A DNA stretch of 64,000 nt. It comes from Thiocapsa sp. KS1 (lineage in GTDB: Bacteria; Pseudomonadota; Gammaproteobacteria; Chromatiales; Chromatiaceae). Location: positions 1,892,801 through 1,956,800 of the forward strand of contig NZ_LN848257.1 in the NCBI RefSeq assembly GCF_001499735.1, given 5' to 3'. How positions within the stretch are numbered: the stretch's first letter is position 1; each line of letters opens with the position of its first letter. Under the pieces are notes generated by a model that saw only the letters and a program-made list of their open reading frames with translations, had not been told where the DNA came from and did not search any database. This document shows, piece by piece, positions 51,078-59,749 of the stretch. The translations under genes and the position numbers were made by a program.

Positions 51078-51326
51078 ATGCAGATTCGTGTTGAAGTCCC
51101 ATCCAGTTTGCCGGATGCCTTGCAGTGCACGCCCGAAGCGTTCGCGAAAGAAGCCAAAATGGCGATGGCCGTGAAGCTTTACGAAATGAAGCGACTGTCC
51201 TCCGGTATGGCGGCCACGCTGGCCGGCGTCAGTCGCGTGGAGTTCATCGCACAACTGCACCGTTATGGCGTCGCGCTCATCGACCTGAGCCCGGACAAGT
51301 TGGAATCGGACGTGGCCAATGCCTGA
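51078..51326 (+). CDS. UPF0175-family antitoxin
   Basis: An 82-aa protein with the UPF0175 pattern: EAFAKEAKMAMAVKLYEMKRLSSGMAATLAGVSRVEFIAQLHRYGVALIDLS, a short helix-turn-helix. It overlaps the DUF3368 toxin gene by eight bases, the standard arrangement of this TA class. ATG preceded by a modest purine stretch (caggaac). Confidence 0.88.
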   Translation: MQIRVEVPSSLPDALQCTPEAFAKEAKMAMAVKLYEMKRLSSGMAATLAGVSRVEFIAQLHRYGVALIDLSPDKLESDVANA

Positions 51327-51813
51327 CAGCCCGCGCTCGATCGTCACCAATAGGACGCCGCTGATTGCCCTGGCCGTCGGTACCGGCAGCCTCGACATCC
51401 TCCGCATGCTCTACGACAGGGTGATCGTGCCGTTGGAGGTCGATGAAGAGATCCATGCGATCGGGGCCGACGCGCCGGGTGTCTCCGCTTTCGACTGCGC
51501 CACTTGGTTGGAGCGACTTGACGAGCCAGCGGCGATGACCCCCTACCTGCGCAATAGCCTGGATCGCGGAGAGGCATCGGTCATCCAGAGCGCGCTGGAT
51601 CTAGAGATCCCCCTGGTCTGTATCGACGAGAGCGTGGGTCGGCGCGTGGCGCGTCTCTCCGGACTGACCCTGACGGGTTCCATCGGCGTCCTGATCAAGG
51701 CCAGGAATCAGGGCTACGCCGTCTCCATTCCTCAATCCATCGCGCGCATGCGCGAGCATGGCATCTGGCTGAGCGCCGAGGTCGTGCGCTACGCGTTGGC
51801 GCAGCAAGCCTGA
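51319..51813 (+). CDS. DUF3368 PIN-like toxin
   Basis: A 164-aa PIN-like protein: IVTNRTPLIALAVGTGSLDILRMLY at the N-terminus (the usual first Asp is replaced by the TNRTPLI form typical of DUF3368), GEASVIQSALDLEIPLVCIDESVGRRVA with conserved Glu and Asp, then LTGSIGVLIKARNQGY. It is partner of the upstream UPF0175 antitoxin. Presumed RNase; activity for this family is not well established. Confidence 0.88.
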   Translation: MPDSPRSIVTNRTPLIALAVGTGSLDILRMLYDRVIVPLEVDEEIHAIGADAPGVSAFDCATWLERLDEPAAMTPYLRNSLDRGEASVIQSALDLEIPLVCIDESVGRRVARLSGLTLTGSIGVLIKARNQGYAVSIPQSIARMREHGIWLSAEVVRYALAQQA

Positions 51814-51990
51814 GCGAACGTCCAGCGTCGTCGCGGTGATCCCCCTTCCTTTGATGGCGCCAATAAATCGATGGAGCCAGCGCAACAAGAGCATCCCGCA
51901 GTTTGGTGCCGTCAACGAGCGACTTCGCAGCGCTCCTCCGCAGAACCGAGCCGCCTGGCCGACCCCGGCATCCTCGGTCGCAAAGCGGGC

Positions 51991-53204
51991 TAGTACCTCA
52001 TTCCTCCTTAAGTTGCGGATATAGGCGCTTGAGCTTGATGCGTGCATTGTCGGTCGTGAACTACCAGTCGACAACGGCCCCGGAAGCATTGCGGCGATCC
52101 GCCCAAGCCTTGGCCTCGCTGCTCAGGGTGTCGATGTCGTCGATGCGCCGATCCAGACACTGCTTGGTGAAGACGCTGAGCTCGATCTCGGCGATGTCGA
52201 GCCAGCTGCCGTGTTTGGGGGTGTCGTGGATCTCCAGGCGATCCAAGAGTCGACGCGCCTCCTGCGGCGCAAAGGCTTTGTACAGCGACGCCGGTGCATG
52301 GGTGTTGAGATTGTCCCAAACCAGAACGACCTTGTCGGCCTCGGGGTAATCGACCTCCAGCAGCTCCTTGCTCTCCTGCGCGAGATCAAGCGCGGTCTTG
52401 GCAGCGCGGACGCTGGCCTTGCGCCAGCCGGCCAGTGGCTCGACGATCATGACGTTGTCGGCGGTGCCGATGCGCTCGTATTCGTAGTCGTAGCGTTGCG
52501 CTTGGCCGAGTTGCAGCGGAATCGGCGTGCGGGTTTCGCCGATCAGCTGGGTCGGCTGCTCGTCGAGGCAGATCACCGGGCGCTGCGGGGATCATAGGGA
52601 CGGCGATACACCTCCAGAACGTCTTCCATGCAGGCCACGAACTCGGCAGTGTGCTCGGGCGGAATCACCCGGCACGTGCGCAGGTGTGGTTTCAGAACGT
52701 TTTTTTGAGCGTGCGCATGACGGTTTGCGGCGAGATCATCTCCACGACCTGCAACTCGATCAGGCTTTCGGCCAAGAGCGCGAGGGTCCAGCGTGCCTGT
52801 CCTTCAGGCGGTGCGGAGCAGGCGAGGCGCACCAGTTGTGCCTCGCCGTCCCCGTCCGGAAGTCGTTCACGCGGCGGGTGCTCGCGCTTCTTGCGCTCCA
52901 GCGCCGCCTCCAAGCCGGCCTCGACAACGCGTTGTCGGATGCTGAAGACCGTGCGCGCGCTGCAGTCGAAGGCGTCCGCGGCTTGCGCATCGCTCCAACC
53001 GGGCCCATCGGCATCGAGCTTGAGCAGGACGTTCGCGTGCTTGATCTTCCGGGCCGCCGCCTTGCCTTTGCCGATCACCTCCGTCCGTTCCTCTTCGGTG
53101 AGCCGCACAACATACTTGATCATAGGGAGTCTCTCTTGATAACCAGCCTTAAGAAATACTCCTACGATCATGCTTACGCAAGATTAGGCGGAACGGGGTA
53201 CTAG
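51991..53204. mobile_element. IS630-family element 1 (inactive)
   Basis: Imperfect terminal inverted repeats of about 29 bases face each other: CTAGTACCTCATTCC... at 51990 and, reversed, CTAGTACCCCGTTCC... ending at 53205. TA dinucleotides flank both ends (51991-51992 and 53203-53204), the IS630/Tc1 target duplication. The 1.2-kb element contains one transposase gene broken by two frame changes. Confidence 0.8.
52061..53123 (-). pseudogene. IS630-family transposase, two frame changes
   Basis: The N-terminal part (start MIKYVVRLTEEERTEVIGKGK, 53123) holds the helix-turn-helix (GWSDAQAADAFDCSARTVFSIRQR). At a run of seven A (about 52688-52694) the frame changes and continues as VLKPHLRTCRVIPPEHTAEFV. 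Near 52590 it changes again to VICLDEQPTQLIGETR, VLVWDNLNTHAPASLY and LEIHDTPKHGSWLDIAEIELSVF. The DDE residues (D of CLDEQ, D of VWDN, E of IAEIE) are all present. The A7 run could permit slippage, but the second change suggests a dead gene. Confidence 0.8.
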
Positions 53205-53216
53205 TGCTCAAAACTT

Positions 53217-54346
53217 ACTAAAGCTAACCTTAATAAAGCCATATGATTTACGCGGCCGCATAGTGGCAATCCGGGTCTCGGAAAAATCCGATGATTTTAG
53301 ATTGCGTGCGCTGTAGTGAATGAAGGACCGAGCGAGCGGATGCGATCAGCTGCTCGCGGGTTGTGATGAATGTTTTGGCGACGCGCTGTTTGACATTGTT
53401 CAAAACCCATTCGTCCGGGTTGAGCTGCGGCGAATACGGTGGGAGGAGGAAGAGCTTGAGCTTGCCGTCCAGCTGCACGACCGGGCGTTGGACCTTTTTC
53501 GCACGATGAATACGGTGTCCATCGACAACCAGGAAGATCGGCCGCTCCATCCCGGTCACCAAACGCTCGAGAAACGCGCAGAAGGTCGCGGCTGTCGCGG
53601 CTGTCGCGGTACCTTCGTGCACCATGAAGCGCAGGTCGCCTTGGGCGCTGACCGCGGAGAGCATGTTGACCGAGAAGCGCGCCCCGGTGCGCGGCACGAT
53701 CGGCGTCCGGCCTTGCGTGCCCTAGGTGGTGCCGCGATGATAATCGGACCGAATGCCGGCCTCGTCACCGAACAAAATCAGCGCGTTGCATGCCTGCGCT
53801 TCGCGCTGAATCGCTGGGAAGTCGGTGTTGCGCCAGCGCTCCACGAGGGCAGGATCCTGCTCGATCGCCCGGCGCAGCGGGCGTTGCGGAGTGAGCCCCA
53901 AACGATGCAGGATGCGCCCGACCGAAACGGCGCTGAGGTTCACGTCGAACTCGCGTCGAACTCGCGTCGAATCAGTTCGCGGACCATCTCCAGCGTCCAC
54001 AAGGCGAATGGAAACTTGAGCTGCAGGGGGTTCTTCTCCCGAATGATCGACGCCAGGCGCGACAATTGCGTTCCGTCGAGTTTCGGAGGGCGACTCGGCT
54101 TCGGCCGGGTTTTGAGCGCTTCGTCGCCGTAATGATATTTCGCCAGCCACGTATAGATGGTTCGCGGGTTGATATCGAGCGTTTTCGCCAAGGCTTCCGG
54201 ACTGGCACCATCTTCGATGAGATGGACCACCCACAGGCGGAGTGCTTCTTTGCCCGCACTCGACATCTTACGGCCATCGGTTTTGCGCTTGCATTTCATA
54301 CTTATTATTATAGCAGAACCTGGCTTTACCTACTTTAGGCTTAGTA
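53217..54346. mobile_element. IS630-family element 2 (inactive)
   Basis: Imperfect inverted repeats at 53215-53242 and 54321-54348 share their outer CTACTAA-like and inner AAAGCCA blocks. TA dinucleotides at 53217-53218 and 54345-54346 fit the target duplication. The element is unrelated in sequence to element 1, only 13 bases away. Confidence 0.7.
53248..54299 (-). pseudogene. IS630-family transposase, frameshift and amber codon
   Basis: It starts MKCKRKTDGRKMSS with the HTH SPEALAKTLDINPRTIYTWLAKYHYG. An 11-base tandem duplication (53944-53954 and 53955-53965) shifts the frame. In the new frame follow LSAVSVGRILHRLGLTPQRPL and LILFGDEAGIRSDYHRGTT, then TAG at 53722-53724, probably replacing Trp. 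The remainder has TGARFSVNMLSAVS, IFLVVDGHRIHRAKKV and LPPYSPQLNPDEWVLNNVKQ. The catalytic D, D and E positions remain. Clearly inactivated. Confidence 0.85.
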
Positions 54347-54515
54347 GGATACCATCTGTGACAAAATAATCCGCAAGAATCGGCGTAAATCGGTGAATTT
54401 CGATCTTTTTTGTCACACAATAAACAAAAATAATTTCTCTATAAAACTATTTTTATCAGATAGTTATGAATATTAAAGCCGAATAACACGCTATATTGCC
54501 AATCAGTAAATCTGG

Positions 54516-54551
54516 CCTCCGAAGGCTGGGGTCACAGGTTCGAATCCTGTC
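54516..54551 (+). repeat. attR: duplicate of tRNA-Arg 3' part
   Basis: A perfect 36-base copy of 46573-46608. After it the sequence diverges from the tRNA (caccacagct instead of gggcgcgcca), so it is not a functional tRNA end. It marks the right border of the island. Confidence 0.85.
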
Positions 54552-54575
54552 ACCACAGCTAAAGCCCGCTCCACA

Positions 54576-55319
54576 TCACCGCCGGAAAAACTGCGGGATC
54601 TTCGACAGGTTCTTCCTCGCCAACGCCCCCACCCCGCCCATCCGATTCCCCCGCAGCGCCCGATAATCCTCCCACGACTTCCGCAGCACATGCCGCAGCG
54701 ACCGGTTGCTCGCCCCGCCCACCCGCATCCGCACCAACACCTGCGGCAGATACTCCACCCGCCCCGTCAGCCGACCGAGCACCCGCAGCATCAGGTCATA
54801 ATCCGCCGCGATCCGATAGCGCGTATCGAACACACCATGCCGCGCATACAACGCCCGGCGCAGATACAGCGTCGGATGCGGCGGCATCCAACCCTGACGC
54901 AACCGCTCCGCCCGATACTTCCCCGAGCGCCAATAGCGGATCACCCGATCCGTATCCTCCTTGGCCACATACACCAAATCTCCGTACACCGCCTCGACCG
55001 ACGGATCGGCAAAGGCCGCGGCGACACGCGCCAGCACACCCGCATCGGCATAGAGATCATCCGCATGCAGAAAGCCGACGACCTCCCCGCTCGCCCGCGC
55101 GATCCCTTTGTTGAGCGCATCGTAGATCCCGCCATCCGGCTCGCTCACCAGCACCGCCAGCCCGGCCCGATACGCCTCCAGCACGGCCAAGGTCCCGTCA
55201 GTGCTCCCGCCGTCGATCAGGAGATGCTCCCGCTCCGCGTACGACTGACCGGCGACCGAGGCCAGACAGTCGCCCAACGTCTCGGCACAATTCCAGGTTG
55301 CCGTGATGATCGAGATCTT
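54576..55319 (-). CDS. Family 2 glycosyltransferase lacking a normal start codon
   Basis: The frame contains KISIITATWN, then LASVAGQSYAEREHLLIDGGSTDGTLAVLE, VSEPDGGIYDALNKGIARASGEVVGFLHADDLY (DxD-type motif) and PHPTLYLRRALYARHGVFDTRYRIAADYDLMLRVL, a classic GT2 of WcaA type acting in polysaccharide synthesis. The family begins MKISIITATYN, but here a TAG (55320-55322) stands where the ATG should be. The first internal start is TTG at 55277, which removes the first strand of the nucleotide-binding fold. It is therefore N-terminally damaged or uses a non-canonical start. It lies just outside attR. Confidence 0.75.
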   Translation of the reverse strand, partial: KISIITATWNCAETLGDCLASVAGQSYAEREHLLIDGGSTDGTLAVLEAYRAGLAVLVSEPDGGIYDALNKGIARASGEVVGFLHADDLYADAGVLARVAAAFADPSVEAVYGDLVYVAKEDTDRVIRYWRSGKYRAERLRQGWMPPHPTLYLRRALYARHGVFDTRYRIAADYDLMLRVLGRLTGRVEYLPQVLVRMRVGGASNRSLRHVLRKSWEDYRALRGNRMGGVGALARKNLSKIPQFFRR

Positions 55320-55459
55320 CTATAAGCGCAAACCAAACTCCGAAGCCCAAAACAAAAAACCGAGCCTAAGCCCGGTTACGTCACTTCATGCGCTGCGCGC
55401 CGAATTCACCCCGACGCTGGTGGACCGCGCGACGCTCGTCCACCCGGCATCGTGCCGAC

Positions 55460-55873
55460 TCACAACCCATCGACGCGCAGTCCCGCTCGACTCGCGGCAT
55501 CGCCTTGCCGCTGGTCCGCAGTGATGAAAACGTCCACCTTCAGCGCAAGTGCGCTCCCGATGTGGATGGCATCCATGCCACGCAACAGGTTTTTTTCCAG
55601 GCAGACAATCGACTGCGCCAGGACCTCGGGCGTGATGTCGCAAATCGCCGCGTCCTCGATGTCGGCCAACAGCAACGACTTCAGCTGCCGATACTGGGCC
55701 TCGTCGATTTTGCCTTCGCGACGCAGGCGGCAAAAGGCCGATACGATCTCCGGCAACGCGATTCCGGAGAGGCCGATTGCGCTGGCCCGGTCGCACCATG
55801 CCAGCACGGCTTCGGTGCCTTTTTCCCGGACATAGCGTTTGACGAAGGCCGAGCTATCGAAAAAAACGCGCAT
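55460..55873 (-). CDS. PIN-domain toxin (VapC-type)
   Basis: A 137-aa PIN protein: MRVFFDSSAFVKRYVREKG supplies the first Asp, LPEIVSAFCRLRREGKI the Glu, GMDAIHIGSALAL the third acidic residue and VFITADQRQGDAA the last. All active-site residues are present. It lies 11 bases downstream of its antitoxin gene. Confidence 0.9.
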   Translation of the reverse strand: MRVFFDSSAFVKRYVREKGTEAVLAWCDRASAIGLSGIALPEIVSAFCRLRREGKIDEAQYRQLKSLLLADIEDAAICDITPEVLAQSIVCLEKNLLRGMDAIHIGSALALKVDVFITADQRQGDAASRAGLRVDGL

Positions 55874-55884
55874 CGAAGCCGTTC

Positions 55885-56112
55885 CTAAACCCCGGCGTCG
55901 CGCTCGTCGAGAATCATCCGACTGACCAAAACGCCATCCAGGACAAGCGGTTGGGCCTTACGGCGCTTCCACGACGGGAGATCGGCCGCAACCGGGACGA
56001 TATCGGCAATGGGCTTGCCGTTGCGCAGCACGCGCACGGTCTCACCCGATTCGACCATATCGAAATAGGTCTTGGCATGGTTCCGCACTTCGGTGAAGTT
56101 GGCTTGTTTCAT
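55885..56112 (-). CDS. Phd/YefM-family antitoxin
   Basis: A 75-aa protein beginning MKQANFTEVRNHAKTYFDMVESGETVRVLRNGKPIADIVPV, the Phd/YefM fold used for operator binding. The C-terminal tail wraps the toxin. GAGG precedes the ATG by six bases, so this start is chosen over a longer frame to 56247. Confidence 0.88.
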   Translation of the reverse strand: MKQANFTEVRNHAKTYFDMVESGETVRVLRNGKPIADIVPVAADLPSWKRRKAQPLVLDGVLVSRMILDERDAGV

Positions 56113-56206
56113 GTCGGCCTCGCGATGTACAAGATATTGTAAGCATAAATGTACATCCCGAGTTTCGCCAGTCAAAGGGCACCCAGGGCGAGCGCGCAGT
56201 AACCAT

Positions 56207-56860
56207 CCCCGGCAGAGCCGGGGGCTTTGAATTCGTGAGCCGCTCAAAGCGGCAACGGGGTCGCTAACGCGGCCCCACGGTTCTTGGGCCGCCTAAAGGC
56301 GGCAGATCAGCGCCACGGATGCAGCTGCTCCAAGCGCTGATCCTCGCTCTCTTGGTGCCGGATGTAAGCTCGGATCGTCACTTCATCCCGCCCCACCGTC
56401 GAGACAAACTAGCCGCGTGCCCAAAAATGCTGGCCGCGATAGTTGCGTTGTCGCTCACCATAGACCCGTGCCAAATGGATGGCGCTCTTGCCCTTGATGT
56501 ACCCGACCACTTCGGAGACGGCGTACTTGGGCGGAATCGCCATCAACATGTGCACATGGTCGGCCATCAAATGGCCCTCTTCGATCCGACTTTCCTTGTG
56601 TCGCGCGAGCTTGTGGAACACCTCCCCCAAATGTGCCCGCAGTTGCCCGTACAGCACTTTCCGACGGCATTTCGGGATAAAAACAATGTGATATTTACAC
56701 TCCCACTTGGAGTGACTTCGGCTGTCAAAGTTGTTCATCGGGACTCTCCTCAAGCGTGTGCTTGGCGGCTCACGCTGCGGAGTGTCCCCGATGGACTCCC
56801 GGAAATGTCAAACTGCTACGGTCACCCCGGCTCTGCCGGGGAATTTCTCATGATTGTTTA
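56207..56860 (-). mobile_element. IS200/IS605-family element
   Basis: Hairpins of the same kind mark both ends: ccccggcagagccgggg (56207-56223) and ccccggctctgccgggg (56825-56841). These subterminal hairpins are what TnpA recognises. Ends are approximate. There is one transposase gene, interrupted by an amber codon, and no tnpB. Confidence 0.75.
56307..56738 (-). pseudogene. tnpA: IS200 transposase TnpA with amber codon
   Basis: A Y1 HUH transposase. The frame MNNFDSRSHSKWECKYHIVFIPKCRRK leads to the HUH motif in MADHVHMLMAIPP and to GKSAIHLARVYGERQ, FWARG. A TAG at 56409-56411 interrupts where homologues have Tyr in FWARGYFVSTVG. The frame then resumes FVSTVGRDEVTIRAYIRHQESEDQRLEQLHPWR. Full length would be 143 codons. 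The interrupted tyrosine is not the catalytic one, so readthrough or suppression would restore an enzyme. Confidence 0.85.
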
Positions 56861-57118
56861 AGCATCACCGACGAACAGTCGGTAGATTGCATAATCCGGC
56901 TGGAAGAGCACTTCGCCGCGCCCGTTCACCGGAATGAAGCCGTTTTCGATCAGCAGGTTGATTGCTACTTCGTCACCGTCAACGGCATACAGCGGCTGCA
57001 CATCGGCGATGCTATACCTCATATAGGCACAAGCTCGCATTTCTTGAATGCCTGGAAATTCAGCGTGAGTAAAGAGTCCAGCTCCTTCTTGTGCGTGGTG
57101 TGCGTTTGTTTTAGGCAA
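56858..57118 (-). CDS. Hypothetical fragment interrupted by IS630 element 3
   Basis: An 86-aa frame. Only the last 55 residues look protein-like (YSIADVQPLYAVDGDEVAINLLIENGFIPVNGRGEVLF). The N-terminal part overlaps the 3' end of the IS630 transposase in another frame, so the original gene was probably cut by the insertion. No family recognised. Confidence 0.35.
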   Translation of the reverse strand: MPKTNAHHAQEGAGLFTHAEFPGIQEMRACAYMRYSIADVQPLYAVDGDEVAINLLIENGFIPVNGRGEVLFQPDYAIYRLFVGDA

Positions 57119-58059
57119 TCGGTGATTGCAACTCGGAACTCGGCAAAATTGGGGTAGTATTTCGAGTAGAGCACTTTTTCTTGACGAATTTCCACAACCT
57201 CTCGATCAGGTTTAAATTCGGTGAATAGGCGGGAAGATAAAGCAGTTCGATATTCAGTTGCGAAGCCAGCGCCGTTACGATAGTGCACTTCTGGTAGCGC
57301 GCATTGTCCATCACCAGCGTGATGGGCACGTCGAGATTCAGCATGGCAATGCGTCGCAACAGGTCGCAGACGCTGTCCGCGGTGATATAGGTATCGTTCG
57401 TAACCATCACCAGTTCATGTGTGATCGCGTTCAGCGCACCGAGCACGTTGAAACGTTTTCTCCCGGCGGAAGTCTTTACAAAGAGATGGGAGAATGACCA
57501 CGGAATACCGAGAAAGGCACCCAATACGAAGTGAGCAGCATCGACAAAAAATAGCGCGCTCACCCTGTCTGGCTTCTTCGAGTCGCGGCTCTAACTTATT
57601 GATGCGAAAATGCTCTTGCTCCTCCGGATCGGCTTTCGAGGGTATGGTTCCGACTCTTCTCGGAGCCATGCCGAGCGAATTGAGAAACCGCCCCACGGCG
57701 CTCGGACTGCGCTTGATTCCCGTCAGCTCCTCGATCATGGTCGCCGCCTCGTTGATGCTCGCAGGCGGATGCTTGCGGAAATGGACTTCGAGTCGATAGC
57801 GATGCTGCTCCAACTCGCTCGTCGGGGCGTAGAAGTTGAGCTCCGTCAGCTTCTTGATACCACCGGACTGAAACATCCCGAGGTACTGCCGCAAGGTGTT
57901 GCTGGAAATTCCCGCGAGCCGACAAATCTCCCGGTGCGCAAGGCCCCGGCTCTTCAGCCACAGCACCTCCATTCGCCTGCGCACCCTCGGGTGTGGATGC
58001 GCGTAACGCAACTTGTTTATTTTCTTCAAATCCTGCTCGGAGAGCTCGATTCTGATCAT
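57019..58059 (-). pseudogene. IS630-family transposase 3, two compensating frame changes
   Basis: It starts MIRIELSEQDLKKINKLRYAHPHPRVRRRMEVLWLKSRG with the HTH AHREICRLAGISSNTLRQYLG. At a six-T run (about 57548-57553) the frame moves by one to ALFFVDAAHFVLGAFLGIPW, then VMDNARYQKCTIV and LPAYSPNLNLIERLWKFVKKK (third catalytic Glu). At an A-rich run near 57170 the frame returns to the first, giving LYSKYYPNFAEFRVAITDCLKQTH. DDE residues are intact. Homopolymer sites could mean programmed slippage, decay or sequencing error. Confidence 0.8.
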
Positions 58060-58224
58060 CGTCTCAAAGGATTACAAGGCGGCCCGTCGGTAGCGACAAG
58101 TCTAATTCTAAGGCAAGATGTTATCGAGCATTGCTGAGAGTCGACATGAGGAAAGTGCAGTTTATGGCTGCAAGAGGTATAACGAGGCCGATTCGTCGCC
58201 CGATCGCGATTACCGTGGTACGTC

Positions 58225-58320
58225 CCCGGTTTCCCTCCCGCGCCTGCAACGCCTTGATAATCTGCGCCACCTTCATGAAGTTTGGCCGAGCGCCGGCGAT
58301 GATGTCGATCCGCGTCGTTT
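58225..58320 (-). pseudogene. N-terminal fragment of UDP-GlcNAc 2-epimerase (WecB-like)
   Basis: The minus strand reads RIDIIAGARPNFMKVAQIIKALQARE, the highly conserved opening of WecB-type epimerases (usually IxxIxGTRPExxK or, in this branch, IAGARPNFMK). Homology stops after about 30 residues. It is a remnant of a polysaccharide gene cluster. Confidence 0.65.
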
Positions 58321-58353
58321 CAGGGATTCATTCACTCCGCTTGATTGGCACCA

Positions 58354-58646
58354 CTATTCCTGCTCACCTTGCAGAACATGCATAGCACCGTGGATGACAG
58401 CGATTAAATCAATTTGATCCGGTTTAATGTGATATATGATTCTATATGGACCGCAAAAGACTTCCCTGACCTGCTCCACATTATATTCCGGTACTCTGCG
58501 CCCAGACAGCGGGAGCTCGGCAATCTGATTTGACTGTTTCGTGATACGATCGACCATACGCTATGCATAGGTTTCCGAATTTTGCGCGATGTAAGTTTAG
58601 ATCGCATCCAAATGAGCTTCGGCTGTTTGCGTCCAGTGAACTCTCA
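58354..58646 (-). pseudogene. ParE/RelE-family toxin with two in-frame stops
   Basis: From ATG at 58646 the frame reads MRVHWTQTAEAHLDAI, stop, TYIAQNSETYA, stop, RMVDRITKQSNQIAELPLSGRRVPEY and then VREVFCGPYRIIYHIKPDQIDLIAVIHGA. This is an ordinary ParE/RelE fold (about 97 codons) broken by TAA and TAG in place of, probably, Tyr and Gln. It overlaps the stop of its antitoxin gene by three bases. The C-terminal 67 codons stay open from an internal ATG but lack the first helices. Confidence 0.8.
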
Positions 58647-58832
58647 TTCAGGTAATCCGTATTTCCTTCTGATCTCGCCAACATCTTTTGTTTTTCCTGA
58701 CTTGCTATCCTCGATCCCTTGCTCAATGGCTTCTCGAACATAGATTTCATGCATCAAGTCGTCCCAAGTTGCATTGTTTGGGAGCTGATCAATCAGCTTA
58801 TAAGCATCTGGCTTGCTGACTATCGTAGACAT
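58644..58832 (-). CDS. Antitoxin of the ParE/RelE pair
   Basis: A 62-aa protein, MSTIVSKPDAYKLIDQLPNNATWDDLMHEIYVREAIEQG, followed by DVGEIRRKYGL, the pattern of small antitoxins paired with ParE/RelE toxins. It remains intact while its toxin is broken, as expected for decay of such modules. The frame extends upstream to 58874 but the conserved part starts here. Confidence 0.7.
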   Translation of the reverse strand: MSTIVSKPDAYKLIDQLPNNATWDDLMHEIYVREAIEQGIEDSKSGKTKDVGEIRRKYGLPE

Positions 58833-58840
58833 CTTCAACC

Positions 58841-59143
58841 TCAACATGGATGAATAACCGGACCAGACGTACATGACTCGGATTGCGCCACCGCGAGCTT
58901 TCGTACAGTCGAAAGCAGCGGATCGTCCAACCCTGCCTCGATGCGCGACAATCGCGACTGCGACGCCCCGACCCGTTGCGCCAACTTTTTCTGAGAGAGC
59001 TCTTCACGCATCCGCAGTGCCGCCAATGACCCATCCGGATACAAAGTGTTTGCCAAGTGCCCGCGTGCATTTGCCAGCGCCCTCGAACGCTTCGGATTGG
59101 TTTCAGCCTCGGCCAACCGCTCCTCGATCGATCGGTAACTCAT
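58841..59143 (-). CDS. XRE-family helix-turn-helix protein, C-terminus frameshifted
   Basis: A 100-aa protein with an XRE domain: SLAALRMREELSQKKLAQRVGASQSRLSRIEAGLDDPLLSTVRKLAVA. This is the HTH of HigA-like antitoxins. The last 15 residues (QSESCTSGPVIHPC) look out of frame; a neighbouring frame gives HVRLVRLFIHVEVED, the usual ending. So one base has been gained or lost near 58890. No adjacent HigB-type toxin is seen. Confidence 0.65.
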   Translation of the reverse strand: MSYRSIEERLAEAETNPKRSRALANARGHLANTLYPDGSLAALRMREELSQKKLAQRVGASQSRLSRIEAGLDDPLLSTVRKLAVAQSESCTSGPVIHPC

Positions 59144-59239
59144 GGATGCTCACCCAGTAGGAACCGACACGGAAGTGTTTCATACCGTCCTCGGTATGGC
59201 TATGTGGCTTTTCAAGTTTCTTCGCAAGTGTGCTGGCGC

Positions 59240-59630
59240 CTACGGCTGCGCGACCTCGATAGTCACCCGACTCTCCTCCATGATCTCCTCCATCGGAATC
59301 GGCGCCGGCCCGCCGTTGCGCAGCGCTGCGACGAAGGCGGCGGCGCGGGCGCGCTGTCCCTTGCCCTGGCGCCGGAGGTTCGTGGACTTGAAGCCGGGCC
59401 AGCCGAAGCCGACAAGGCGACGGAAGTTGTCCAGTTCCAGCATCCGCCCGACGGCGAGACCTCAAGCCGCTCTTTCGGGACCGCCTTGCTGCCGTTGGCG
59501 AGGTCATGCACGGTGCCGATCGAGCCGTCGGAAAAACGCAGGCTGATGCTGACCGAATCACCGGTGGCCGAATCCATCGCCAGCGCCTCTGCGCGTGAGA
59601 TCGGTGCGTCGGCCAGAACGCCTAAGGCTT
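59240..59630 (-). pseudogene. C-terminal fragment of a bi-domain (Gfo/Idh/MocA) oxidoreductase
   Basis: Two minus-strand frames together give DSVSISLRFSDGSIGTVHDLANGSKAVPKERLEV and, after a shift near 59460, GGCWNWTT/MLELDNFRRLVGFGWPGFKSTNLRRQGKGQR...AALRNGGPAPIPMEEIMEESRVTIEVA. This is the C-terminus of the bi-domain zinc-alcohol-dehydrogenase/Gfo-Idh proteins common in exopolysaccharide clusters. The 5' part is lost. Confidence 0.7.
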
Positions 59631-59749
59631 AACACAATCCTCGACCAACCGATAATGATCAATCGCGGCTGATAAGCCCCTGCGGTTCTCTCATTGCGCC
59701 TAAATCCCATTCCGACCTAAAATTAGAGCCTATCTTGTAGCTTAATCGG

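Larger units (their letters stand above)
46573..54551. mobile_element. Genomic island integrated at tRNA-Arg(CCG)
   Basis: An 8-kb segment between two perfect 36-bp direct repeats. It carries a broken recombinase-like gene pointing toward the tRNA, a toxin-antitoxin pair that may stabilise it, and two dead IS630 elements. The recombinase damage suggests it can no longer excise by itself. Confidence 0.75.

Noticed and set aside
51601..52089. Minus-strand frame opposite the DUF3368 toxin and the start of IS630 element 1
   Set aside because: It runs across the element's inverted repeat and the toxin gene, and no domain is recognisable.
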